DNA of 50,693 nucleotides from an uncultured bacterium (GTDB lineage Bacteria > Bacillota > Clostridia > Oscillospirales > Oscillospiraceae): assembly GCA_947364395.1 (NCBI GenBank), contig CANASS010000011.1, forward strand, positions 1 through 50,693, given 5' to 3'. The number at the start of each line of letters is the position of its first letter. The first letter of the stretch is position 1. The notes below the pieces were generated by a model. It did not search any database. It was not told the origin of the DNA and was given only the letters and a program-made list of their open reading frames with translations. Position numbers and translations under genes: made by a program. Shown in pieces: positions 25,170-32,803 of the stretch.

Positions 25170-25943
25170 ATGCCTATTCAACAGATCTGCACCGTGGCCG
25201 GGATATCCAAACTCAATGACTACGCCTGGCATATGGTGCTGGAGGCGGGCCGGATGGCCGGAAAAATCAGGCCCGGTCAATTTCTCCACATCAAATGCGG
25301 ACACAGCCGCCTGCTCCGCCGTCCCATTTCCATCTGCGAATGGAGCGAGGACGAGCCTGACGATCTGGTGAGCGTCGTCTTTGAGGTGCGGGGAGACGGC
25401 ACACAATGGCTCTCCCGGCGAAAGGCCGGGGACAAACTGGACGTGCTGGGGCCCTTGGGCAGCGGCTTCGATATGCGGCCCCAGGGGCGCTATCTCCTGG
25501 TGGGAGGCGGGATCGGCGTGCCCCCCATCGTGGGATGCCGCCACAGTCAGGAGGACGTGGCGGTGGTTGGTTTCCGCTCCATAGACCGGGTAATGCCCGC
25601 CCTCATTGACAAACTGGAGGACACCTGCGCCTCCGTATATCTGTGCACCGACGACGGAACCCTGGGCCGTCACGGCTTTGTGGATGGACAGGTGCGGGAT
25701 ATTCTTGCAAAGGGTAAGTCCTTTACAGCTGTATTGGCCTGCGGTCCCAGGCCCATGCTGAACAGCGTGGCCAAGGCGGCGGCGGAGTTCGTCGTTCCCT
25801 GCCAGGTATCCATGGAGGAGCGGATGGCCTGCGGCGTGGGGGCCTGCCTGGGCTGTGCCATACAGATGAAGGACGGGACCATGAAGCACGTGTGCAAGGA
25901 CGGCCCGGTGTTCAATGCGGAGGAGGTGGCGTGGGATGTCTGA
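25170..25943 (+). CDS. pyrK: Dihydroorotate dehydrogenase electron transfer subunit
   Basis: FAD and [2Fe-2S] subunit that links class 1B dihydroorotate dehydrogenase to NAD. The FAD-binding RRPISICEW (about residue 52) is followed by the NAD-binding LVGGGIGVPPIVG (about 110), and the cluster cysteines lie in MACGVGACLGCAI with a fourth in HVCKDGP (about 215-240). The length, 257 residues, is normal. GGAGGG lies 7-8 bases before the ATG. It overlaps pyrD, its partner. Confidence 0.95.
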   Translation: MPIQQICTVAGISKLNDYAWHMVLEAGRMAGKIRPGQFLHIKCGHSRLLRRPISICEWSEDEPDDLVSVVFEVRGDGTQWLSRRKAGDKLDVLGPLGSGFDMRPQGRYLLVGGGIGVPPIVGCRHSQEDVAVVGFRSIDRVMPALIDKLEDTCASVYLCTDDGTLGRHGFVDGQVRDILAKGKSFTAVLACGPRPMLNSVAKAAAEFVVPCQVSMEERMACGVGACLGCAIQMKDGTMKHVCKDGPVFNAEEVAWDV

Positions 25944-26931
25944 AAAGAATAAGCCTCATTCCGAGACGGAGGGCGTCATTGCAGGCGCCTCCACACAAAC
26001 CGCCCTATTTCCGAAATGCCCGGTGGACATGGGCGTAGACCTGGCGGGAGTTTTCCTGAAAAACCCGGTGGTAGCAGCCTCCGGCGCCTTCGGCTTTGGC
26101 CGGGAGTACGGACAATTTTTTGACCTGTCCGAGTTGGGGGCTATCTGTTGTAAAGGATTAACACTTCACCCAAGAGAGGGCAATCCTCCGCCCCGGATCG
26201 CCGAGACCCCTATGGGTATCCTCAACTCCGTGGGCCTGCAAAACCCCGGCGTGGATGCCTTTATCACGGACGAGCTGCCTTTCCTGCGGCAGTATGGCGT
26301 GAAGATCATCGCCAACATTTCCGGGAACACCCCGGAGGAATATGGCGTGATGTGCGAAAAGCTGTCGGAGGCCGGGGTGGACATGATCGAGGTCAACATC
26401 TCCTGTCCCAACGTAAAGGCCGGAGGACTTGCCTACGGCACCCGGCCCGAACTGGCCGTCGAAGTCACAGAGGAAGCAAAAAAGCACGCCTCCGTCCCGG
26501 TGATGGTGAAGCTCTCCCCCAACGTCACCGACATCACGGAAATCGCCCGGGCGGTGGCGGACGCGGGGGCGAACGCACTGTCCCTCATCAACACCCTGCG
26601 GGGGATGCGCATTGACGTGAACACCCGCCGCCCTATTCTAAAGATGAACACCGGAGGGCTGTCAGGCCCCGCCGTCCTCCCCGTCGCCGTGCGGATGGTG
26701 TGGGAGGTGGCAAACGCTGTCAAGCTCCCCATTCTGGGCATGGGGGGCGTTTCCACCGGCGGGGATGCCGCCCAGCTCATGCTGGCCGGGGCCTCCGCCG
26801 TGGCGGTTGGCACCGCCCTGTTCGCCGATCCCTATGCCCCGCTGAAGGTGCGGGACGGGCTGGCGGAAATTGCGGCAAAACAGGGGCTGAGCGCTGTCCG
26901 GGCGCTCACCGGCGGCGTGCGCCCCTGGTAA
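25936..26931 (+). CDS. pyrD: Dihydroorotate dehydrogenase class 1B catalytic subunit
   Basis: FMN subunit that oxidises dihydroorotate. It has NSVGLQNPGVD (about residue 97), the catalytic cysteine in EVNISCPNVKAGG (about 155), KLSPNV and the phosphate-binding LGMGGVSTGGDAAQ. The start at 25936 (MSEKNKPHSE) overlaps the pyrK stop and has AGGAGG 9 bases upstream. The first 25-30 residues extend beyond the usual start of the barrel (VDLAGVFLKNPV) and look disordered. Confidence 0.95.
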   Translation: MSEKNKPHSETEGVIAGASTQTALFPKCPVDMGVDLAGVFLKNPVVAASGAFGFGREYGQFFDLSELGAICCKGLTLHPREGNPPPRIAETPMGILNSVGLQNPGVDAFITDELPFLRQYGVKIIANISGNTPEEYGVMCEKLSEAGVDMIEVNISCPNVKAGGLAYGTRPELAVEVTEEAKKHASVPVMVKLSPNVTDITEIARAVADAGANALSLINTLRGMRIDVNTRRPILKMNTGGLSGPAVLPVAVRMVWEVANAVKLPILGMGGVSTGGDAAQLMLAGASAVAVGTALFADPYAPLKVRDGLAEIAAKQGLSAVRALTGGVRPW

Positions 26932-26948
26932 AGAAAGAAGGAATTTCC

Positions 26949-28097
26949 ATGACCACAATCTATCTCATCCGCCACGGACAGGCGGAAGGCAACCTCTACC
27001 GCCGCTGTCACAGCTGGCACAACGGCCTGCTCACCCTCAAAGGACGGGAACAGGTCAAGGCCCTGGAAAAGCGGTTTGAGGGCGTCCATTTTGACGCGGT
27101 GTATTCCAGCGACCTGTACCGGGCCATGGCCACCGCCGGGGCTATCTACCGCCCCCGGGGGCTCGCCCTGCGGGTGGACCCCGGCCTGCGGGAGATTGGC
27201 GCGGGTATTTGGGAGGATGTGCCCTGGGGACAGCTCCTCCACGACGACCGGGACGGCCTCGCCGCCTTTCTGGACTGTAACCCCAGCTGGCAGGTGGAGG
27301 GCAGCGAGACCTTTTCCAGCGTCCGCCGTCGAATGGACCGGGCCATCCGGCGCATTGCCGCCGCCCACCCGGACCAGACGGTGGCCGTAACCTCCCACGG
27401 CTGCGCCATCAAGTGCGGGCTGTCCGTCTGGCTGGGGGTGGACCCGGGCGAGATGGACCAGCTCCCTCTGTCCAACAACACCGGCGTGGCCAAGCTGGAG
27501 GTGGAAAACGGCCAGGTGAAGGTGGCCTTCTACAACGACGACAGCCATTTGGAGGGAGCCTCTCCCCTGCCCAAGGCCAGCAGCGCTTACGGCATCCCCG
27601 GTATGGAGCGCAACGCCCTGCGGTTCCGGCCCCTGCGTCTCCCCCAGGAGCGGGAGACCTATCTGGCCGCCCGGCGGGACGGCTGGCAGGCCAGCCACGG
27701 CGTCATGGAGGGCTTTGACGGCGAAGGCTTTCTGGCCGTGGCCGAGAAAAACAGCGCGCAAAATGAAAACTGCCTCCTGCTGGCCCTGCTGGGCGACGTT
27801 CCCGTGGGGGTGCTCCAGATGGACTGGGAGCAGGACGCCCAGGATCAGGCGGGCCGGGTGCCCTTTTTCTACATGGCCCCGGACTTCCGCTCCAAGGGGC
27901 TGGGAGTCCAGCTGCTGGGTCAGGCGGTGTGCACCTACCGGGCCATGGGGCGGCAGGTCCTGCGGCTGCGGTGCGCCCCGGAAAATGACCGCGCCAAAAA
28001 GTTCTACGCCTCCCACGGCTTCTACAAGGTGGGCGAGGAGCCCGGCGGCATCGGCCACCTGGACACCATGGAAAAGTACATCGGGTTAGAGCTTTGA
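26949..28097 (+). CDS. Histidine phosphatase fused to a GNAT acetyltransferase
   Basis: Two-domain protein of 382 residues. Residues 1 to about 200 are a phosphoglycerate-mutase-like histidine phosphatase: the catalytic IYLIRHGQAEGN is at the N-terminus and the second histidine is in AVTSHGCAIK (about 155). Residues about 225-380 form a GNAT domain with the acetyl-CoA loop region FRSKGLGVQLLGQAV and the ENDRAKKFYASHGFYKVGE end motif. The start is the ATG at 26949; upstream frame continuation lies inside pyrD. It is 17 bases after pyrD, so it is in the pyr transcript. Substrates are unknown. Confidence 0.85.
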   Translation: MTTIYLIRHGQAEGNLYRRCHSWHNGLLTLKGREQVKALEKRFEGVHFDAVYSSDLYRAMATAGAIYRPRGLALRVDPGLREIGAGIWEDVPWGQLLHDDRDGLAAFLDCNPSWQVEGSETFSSVRRRMDRAIRRIAAAHPDQTVAVTSHGCAIKCGLSVWLGVDPGEMDQLPLSNNTGVAKLEVENGQVKVAFYNDDSHLEGASPLPKASSAYGIPGMERNALRFRPLRLPQERETYLAARRDGWQASHGVMEGFDGEGFLAVAEKNSAQNENCLLLALLGDVPVGVLQMDWEQDAQDQAGRVPFFYMAPDFRSKGLGVQLLGQAVCTYRAMGRQVLRLRCAPENDRAKKFYASHGFYKVGEEPGGIGHLDTMEKYIGLEL

Positions 28098-28110
28098 CAG
28101 GAGGTTTCTC

Positions 28111-28506
28111 ATGGAGATCGTTCTGATTCTAACCGTCATTTTTGTCCCGTTGATATTGATCCTCTACTATTTCGGATTTGGCGTCACCAAAGCGGGAGTC
28201 TTTATCCTTAACGCCTCCTACAGCCTCCCCGCCCGCTGGAAGGGAACGCTGTCCGAGGCCTCCGGCTATATGCGCCGGAACTTCGTGGTGTTCAAGCGGT
28301 ATTCCACGCTCTGCGTGGAGGGCGAGACCGCCTCCGGCGCACTGGAATTCGAGGTCAAGGGGCCGGACGGCTCTGCCCTCTCCCCCGCCTCGGGCTCCTA
28401 TGAACAGGACGCCTCCCTGCTCTTTGACGTGGGCCGGTTCAAATGCTGTACTGTCACTCTGCGGATGGATCACTTTTCCGGCAAATTCCGCATCGCGCTC
28501 CAATAA
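28111..28506 (+). CDS. Hypothetical membrane-anchored protein
   Basis: I do not recognise this 131-residue protein. Residues 3-22 form one strongly hydrophobic helix, followed by a soluble, probably beta-rich part that would lie outside the membrane. A good AGGAGG Shine-Dalgarno is 7 bases upstream of the ATG. It follows the phosphatase-GNAT gene after 13 bases and ends at a terminator shared with the convergent lipoprotein gene. Confidence 0.7.
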   Translation: MEIVLILTVIFVPLILILYYFGFGVTKAGVFILNASYSLPARWKGTLSEASGYMRRNFVVFKRYSTLCVEGETASGALEFEVKGPDGSALSPASGSYEQDASLLFDVGRFKCCTVTLRMDHFSGKFRIALQ

Positions 28507-28512
28507 AAACCG

Positions 28513-28540
28513 CAGGGCGGCCGGAACACCAGCCGCCCTG
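28513..28540. terminator. Bidirectional terminator between convergent genes
   Basis: A 9-bp GC stem, CAGGGCGGC with GCCGCCCTG, around a 10-base loop. On the minus strand a run of T follows (GGTTTTTATTG), so it best serves the lipoprotein gene; on the plus strand it could end the pyr transcript. Confidence 0.75.
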
Positions 28541-28545
28541 TCCGT

Positions 28546-28959
28546 TTACCGCATGGCCCTGCCTACATCATTGGCCGCGTCGCCGATGGCGTCTCCGGCG
28601 TCACGGACCACGTTGCCCGCGCCCCGGGCCAGGTCCCCGGCGGCGTCGCCGATGTCATCCATCACATTGTCCCCGTTGGAGGAATTTCCTCCGTTGGCGG
28701 GATTGCCTCCGTTTCCAGAGACGTTGTTCTGATAGTAGTCGTCGCTGACATGGCCTCCATCGTCTTGACCGCCGCCCACGTTGTCGCTGTAGTACGCGCC
28801 GTCATCTATACCGGCGCTGGCCCGGTCGTCGTAGTCGGATGTCACACTGTGACTGGGATAGTCGGACGCTTTGCTGTCCCTGTCCCGGCTGGCGGAACAG
28901 CCCGCCAGCGCCATGACCATCAGACAGGCCAGAGACAGTGCAAAAAACTTCTGCTTCAT
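28546..28959 (-). CDS. Small Gly/Asn/Asp-rich lipoprotein
   Basis: Predicted lipoprotein of 137 residues. The signal peptide ends in a lipobox LAGC at about residues 18-21, so the mature protein is attached to the outer face of the membrane. The rest is low-complexity: Asp/Ser-rich, then a GNGGNPANGG stretch, then a helical tail with repeated DAAGDLARG/DAIGDAAND units. The ATG at 28959 has AGGAGG 9 bases upstream; a GTG one codon earlier is less likely. Function unknown. Confidence 0.75.
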   Translation of the reverse strand: MKQKFFALSLACLMVMALAGCSASRDRDSKASDYPSHSVTSDYDDRASAGIDDGAYYSDNVGGGQDDGGHVSDDYYQNNVSGNGGNPANGGNSSNGDNVMDDIGDAAGDLARGAGNVVRDAGDAIGDAANDVGRAMR

Positions 28960-29117
28960 CACTATATGCCTCCTGCTTTTTCTTCACGTTCCCCGTGACT
29001 CATTATGTGCCGGTGAAGTCGGTTCAAAGCAGGTATTTTTTTGAATTTAAAGCCCCTCTGCCCACCAAAGCGAGGCGGAGCTGGGAGATACCTCCCGCAT
29101 CCCCGCCGTTTTGCCGC
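28960..29117. other. Divergent intergenic region before the nik-like promoter
   Basis: About 160 bases between the lipoprotein gene and the nik-like promoter. A possible minus-strand promoter for the lipoprotein can be read (TTGAAC, 16 bases, TAATGA, about 29000-29035) but its -10 is poor. I see no gene or repeat. Confidence 0.35.
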
Positions 29118-29146
29118 TTGACACGCCCTCCTTTTTCAGATATACT
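29118..29146 (+). promoter_or_regulatory. Sigma-A promoter of the nickel transporter operon
   Basis: TTGACA (29118-29123), 17-base spacer, TATACT (29141-29146). The start point would be near 29153, leaving a leader of about 170 bases before the first gene. Confidence 0.9.
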
Positions 29147-29152
29147 GCTGTC

Positions 29153-29247
29153 AATCAGCCCACATGAAGCGGGCGCAGGGGCGCTGAAGCGTCCCACTCC
29201 ACCGCAGGTGTTTTTGTTCTTGTGAACGGTATGCTAAGAAGGCATAC
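29153..29247 (+). promoter_or_regulatory. Candidate riboswitch: leader aptamer plus antiterminator
   Basis: The leader RNA can fold into a compact irregular stem: CAC (29161-29163) with GTG (29208-29210), then GCGG (29169-29172) with CCGC (29202-29205). This encloses a 7-bp hairpin with a TGAA loop (29178-29195). The unit TGAAGCG occurs twice (29165, 29185). Downstream, GTATGC (29229-29234) pairs with GCATAC (29242-29247). The second arm is also the 5' arm of the terminator, so the two hairpins exclude each other. It does not match the conserved blocks I know for NiCo, cobalamin, SAM, TPP, fluoride, manganese or guanidine riboswitches. Ligand unknown; nickel or a related metal is inferred from the genes. 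Confidence 0.55.
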
Positions 29248-29280
29248 GGTCCTCTCCGAAGAGGGGCCGTGTGCTTTTTT
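29242..29280 (+). terminator. Leader terminator (attenuator) upstream of the nik-like operon
   Basis: GCATACGGTCCTC pairs with GAGGGGCCGTGTGC (G-U pairs allowed, one bulge) and is followed by six T and then CTTTT. It lies between the promoter and the first gene, so it must be bypassed for expression. Confidence 0.85.
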
Positions 29281-29325
29281 CTTTTCCCAAGGCCCTTACC
29301 CCTTGACATTTTTTAGGAGGAATCT

Positions 29326-30864
29326 ATGAAAAAACGGCTCTTTTCCCTTCTGCCTGCCCTGGCCCTGACGCTGGCCCTGACGGCCTGCGGCGGTGCGCCC
29401 GCCGCAAACGCTCCCTCCACCCTGGTCTACGGCAGTGCCGACTACACCCGCATCAACCCCGCCATGGACGAGCACTGTGAGATCAACGCCCTGCTGTTCA
29501 ACGGCCTCACCGCCCACGACGGCGAAAACCAGGTGGTCCCCGGCCTGGCGGAGCGCTGGGACTACGATGAAAACGCCTATACCTACACCTTCCACCTCCG
29601 GGAGGGCGTAAAATGGCACGACGGCCAGCCTCTCACCTCTGCCGACGTAAAATTCACCATCGAGGCCATCATGGACCCGGAAAACGGCGCGGAAAACGCT
29701 CCCAACTACGAGGACGTGGAGGAGATCACCACCCCGGACCAGCAGACGGTGGTTTTCCAGCTGGCAGGTCCCAACGCCGCTTTCTTGGAGTACATGACCA
29801 TGGCGGTCCTCCCCCGCCACCTGCTGGAGGGCGAGGACATGCAGACCTCCAGCTTTTTCCGCGCCCCGGTGGGCACAGGACCCTACAAGCTGGAGCGCTG
29901 GGACGTGGGCCAGGCCATCGTGCTGGTGAAAAACGAAGACTACTACCTGGGCTGCCCCAGCATCGACCAGATCATTTTCAAAATCGTGGGGGACGACAAC
30001 GCCCAGGCCGTCCAGCTGGAATCCGGCGAGCTGGACCTGGCTCTGCTGGACCCCCGGAACGCCCAAAGCTTTGCGGGCCGGGACGGCTTCACCTGCTACG
30101 ATATGATGACCGCCGACTACCGGGGTATTCTGTTCAATTTTTGGAACGATTACTGGATCGAAAACCGGGACCTGATCCCAGCCGTCTGCTGTGCCATCGA
30201 CCGGCAGGCCATCATCGACTCGGTGCTGCTGGGCCAGGGAATGGCCGCTTACAGCCCCCTTCAGCGCAACATCTATAACAATGAAAATGTGGAGCGGTAT
30301 GGCTACGCCCCCGCCAGGGCAAAGGAGATTCTAGAGTCCGCCGGGTGTGTCATGGGCTCCAGCGGTTTCTACCAGCGGAACGGCCAGGAAGTGGGCTTTG
30401 TCATCAGCGTGATGGCCGGGGAGCAGGACCGCATTGACATCGCCCAGGCCGCCGCCCAGCAGCTCCGAGAGGCAGGCATCCACTGTACGGTGGAGATCCC
30501 CGCCAAAATCGACTGGGGCGGACAGATGGCCGGGCTCATCGGCTGGGGCAGCCCCTTCGACGCGGACGACCACACCTACAAGGTGTTCGGCACCGGCAAG
30601 GGAGCCAACTACAGTGGCTATTCCAATGAAAAGGTGGACGAGTATCTGACGCTGGCCCGGCAGTCCTCCGACTCCAGCCTCCGCCGGGAGTATTACGCCA
30701 AATTCCAGGAGGAACTGGCCGCCGACCCTCCCTATGCCTTTATCTGCTACATCGACGCCAACTATGTGGCAAAATCCGCAGTGAAGGGCATCGCAGCCAA
30801 CACCGTTCTGGGGCACCACGGCGTGGGTATCTTCTGGAACGTCCATGAGTGGACCATCGAATGA
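29326..30864 (+). CDS. ABC transporter substrate-binding lipoprotein, peptide/nickel family 5
   Basis: Extracytoplasmic solute-binding protein of 512 residues with a lipoprotein signal (lipobox LTAC at about residues 19-22). Family 5 features are LREGVKWHDGQPLTSADV (about 90-107), the GTGPYKLERWD segment (about 185) and the C-terminal half with GSPFDADDH. The family binds peptides, opines or nickel chelates. The adjacent lar genes make a nickel substrate likely, as in NikA. AGGAGG lies 6 bases before the ATG. Its stop is 26 bases before the first ATPase start. Confidence 0.88.
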   Translation: MKKRLFSLLPALALTLALTACGGAPAANAPSTLVYGSADYTRINPAMDEHCEINALLFNGLTAHDGENQVVPGLAERWDYDENAYTYTFHLREGVKWHDGQPLTSADVKFTIEAIMDPENGAENAPNYEDVEEITTPDQQTVVFQLAGPNAAFLEYMTMAVLPRHLLEGEDMQTSSFFRAPVGTGPYKLERWDVGQAIVLVKNEDYYLGCPSIDQIIFKIVGDDNAQAVQLESGELDLALLDPRNAQSFAGRDGFTCYDMMTADYRGILFNFWNDYWIENRDLIPAVCCAIDRQAIIDSVLLGQGMAAYSPLQRNIYNNENVERYGYAPARAKEILESAGCVMGSSGFYQRNGQEVGFVISVMAGEQDRIDIAQAAAQQLREAGIHCTVEIPAKIDWGGQMAGLIGWGSPFDADDHTYKVFGTGKGANYSGYSNEKVDEYLTLARQSSDSSLRREYYAKFQEELAADPPYAFICYIDANYVAKSAVKGIAANTVLGHHGVGIFWNVHEWTIE

Positions 30865-30890
30865 ACGAGACTGCGCCACGGAGGTGTGCC

Positions 30891-31898
30891 ATGCCGGAAC
30901 TGCTGGAGGTCAAAAATTTATCCGTCAGCTTCTTCACTCCCGCCGGGGAGGTCCATGCTGTGCGGGATGTCAGCTTCTCCCTCAAGGCTGGACAGGTGCT
31001 GGCTCTGGTGGGGGAATCGGGCTGCGGCAAAAGCGTGCTGTGCAGGAGCGTCATGAAGCTTCTCCCCCGGACGGCAAAAATCAAGTCCGGCTCCATCCTG
31101 GTCAATGGCGCCGATATCACCCATTACCAGGAGCGGGATATGCACAAACTGCGGGGAAAGCTGTTCTCTATGGTTTTTCAGGACCCCATGACCAGCCTCA
31201 ACCCCGCCATGTCCATCGGCGCGCAGATCGGCGAGGCCGTCCGGGTCCACCGGCCCCGCCTGTCCAGAGAGGCCCTTCGGGCCAAGGTGCTGGAGCTGAT
31301 GGCTCTGGTGGGCATCGACCGCCCGGAGGATCGGATAGACCTCTACCCACATCACTTTTCCGGTGGAATGTGCCAGCGGGCCGTGCTGGCCATCGCCCTG
31401 GCCGGGAACCCGGCCATCCTCTTCGCCGACGAGCCCACCACCGCCCTGGACGTGACCATACAGGCCCAGATTCTGGACCTGTTCCGGGACATCCAGCGCA
31501 GGCTGGGGACGGCCACGGTGTTCGTCACCCACGACCTTGGGGTGGTGGCCCGTGTGGCGGACCGGGTGGCGGTGATGTACGCCGGAAAAATTGTGGAGAC
31601 CGGCACGGCGGAGGAAATCTTTTACGACCCCAGACACCCCTATACCTGGGGGCTTCTGCGTTCCCTCCCCGCCTTGTCCAAGGGCCGGGACAGCCTGTAC
31701 GCCATCCCCGGCATGCCCCCCACCCTGGTCAATCCCCCCAGGGGAGACGCCTTCGCCTGCCGGAATGAATTCGCCCTGGCCATCGACTACCAGGAGGAGC
31801 CCCCCATGTTCCAGGTGACGGACACCCACTACGCGGCCACCTGGCTGCTGGACCCCAGAGCCCCCGCCATCACGCCGCCGGTGGGAGGTGGAAGCTGA
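30891..31898 (+). CDS. ABC transporter ATPase, OppD/DppD/NikD type
   Basis: ATP-binding subunit of 335 residues. Walker A VGESGCGKSV (about residue 38), the Q-loop QDPMTSLNP, the signature FSGGMCQRA (M replaces the usual RQ) and Walker B ILFADEPTTALD are all visible. The start at 30891 has GGAGG 6 bases upstream; an ATG overlapping the previous stop (30861) lacks one. The usual C-terminal cysteine-rich motif of OppD-type subunits is degraded to a single cysteine (DAFACRNEFA). Its stop overlaps the next gene by one base. Confidence 0.9.
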   Translation: MPELLEVKNLSVSFFTPAGEVHAVRDVSFSLKAGQVLALVGESGCGKSVLCRSVMKLLPRTAKIKSGSILVNGADITHYQERDMHKLRGKLFSMVFQDPMTSLNPAMSIGAQIGEAVRVHRPRLSREALRAKVLELMALVGIDRPEDRIDLYPHHFSGGMCQRAVLAIALAGNPAILFADEPTTALDVTIQAQILDLFRDIQRRLGTATVFVTHDLGVVARVADRVAVMYAGKIVETGTAEEIFYDPRHPYTWGLLRSLPALSKGRDSLYAIPGMPPTLVNPPRGDAFACRNEFALAIDYQEEPPMFQVTDTHYAATWLLDPRAPAITPPVGGGS

Positions 31899-32803
31899 TG
31901 CCGGATGAGATTTTGCTGGATGTCCAGCACTTGACCCACCGCTACCCCCTTACCCGCGCCACATCCGTCAAGGCGCTGGACAACCTGTCCTTTCAGATTC
32001 TCCGGGGCGAGATCTACGGGCTGGTGGGGGAATCCGGCTCCGGCAAATCCACCGCCGCCCGGTGCGTGATGAACCTCTGCCGGCCCCAGGCGGGCAGAAT
32101 CCTGTACAAGGGGATCGACACCTGCGACTCCAAAGCCTTTCGGGCAAACCGGCGGATGCTTCAGGCCAGCCGCCAGCTGGTCTTTCAGGCCTCCGCCTCC
32201 AGCCTGAACCCCCGCATGAAGGTGTGCGACATCATCGCCGAGCCCATGAAGCTCCAGCGTATCACGCCGCCCCGGGGAACCCTCCGGGCGGAGGCGGAAT
32301 TTCAGATGAAGTACGTGGGGCTGGACTCCGGCTGCCTGGACAAATATCCGCCTGAGCTGTCCGGCGGGCAGCGGCAGCGGGTGGCCATCGCCCGGGCCCT
32401 GGCCATGGAGCCGGAGCTGCTGGTGGCGGACGAACCCATCGCGTCGCTGGACGTGTCCATCCAGGCCCAGATTGTCAACCTGTTTAAACATCTACAGGCG
32501 GAGCACGGCTTTTCATTCCTGTTTATCGCCCACGACTTGGCCATGGTGGAGTTTTTGTGCGACCGGGTGGGGGTGATGTACCGGGGGCGGCTGGTGGAGG
32601 AGGCCCCTGCGGCCCAGCTCTTTTCCAGTCCCCTACACCCCTACACCCAGTCGCTGCTGTCGGCCATCCCCATCCCGGACCCCCGCCGGGAGCGGGCCCG
32701 CAGGCCGCTGGAATTTCACGGGGAGGAGCTGCCGGAACAGGGCGTATGGGTAGAGGCCGCTCCCCGGCACTTTGTCCTGAAGGATGGGAGGGACGGGCTA
32801 TGA
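31898..32803 (+). CDS. ABC transporter ATPase, OppF/DppF/NikE type
   Basis: Second ATP-binding subunit, 301 residues. Walker A LVGESGSGKST (about 42), Q-loop FQASASSLNPRM, the signature LSGGQRQRVAIARAL and Walker B LLVADEPIASLD are intact. It overlaps the upstream ATPase by one base and the downstream permease by 4, typical of translational coupling in these transporters. The C-terminal family-specific segment is short and has no cysteine motif. Confidence 0.9.
   Translation: MPDEILLDVQHLTHRYPLTRATSVKALDNLSFQILRGEIYGLVGESGSGKSTAARCVMNLCRPQAGRILYKGIDTCDSKAFRANRRMLQASRQLVFQASASSLNPRMKVCDIIAEPMKLQRITPPRGTLRAEAEFQMKYVGLDSGCLDKYPPELSGGQRQRVAIARALAMEPELLVADEPIASLDVSIQAQIVNLFKHLQAEHGFSFLFIAHDLAMVEFLCDRVGVMYRGRLVEEAPAAQLFSSPLHPYTQSLLSAIPIPDPRRERARRPLEFHGEELPEQGVWVEAAPRHFVLKDGRDGL

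Noticed and set aside
26700..26948. N-terminal extension of the phosphatase-GNAT protein by 83 residues.
   Set aside because: The extension lies inside pyrD in another frame and is low-complexity; the catalytic histidine motif of the family begins right after the ATG at 26949.
29229..29247. NikR operator: GTATGC-N7-GCATAC resembles the half-sites of the E. coli NikR box.
   Set aside because: NikR sites have about 16 bases between half-sites and lie at the promoter. This repeat is about 80 bases downstream of the -10 and overlaps the terminator arm, so an RNA hairpin explains it better. No nikR gene is in the window.
29153..29250. NiCo (czcD) riboswitch.
   Set aside because: The conserved blocks I remember (GCAGGCAA- and GGGACAG-type segments around a four-way junction) are not present, and that class controls efflux rather than uptake genes.
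30861..30890. ATGA-overlap start for the first ABC ATPase.
   Set aside because: It has no ribosome site, and the extra 10 residues match nothing in the family; GGAGG stands before the ATG at 30891.
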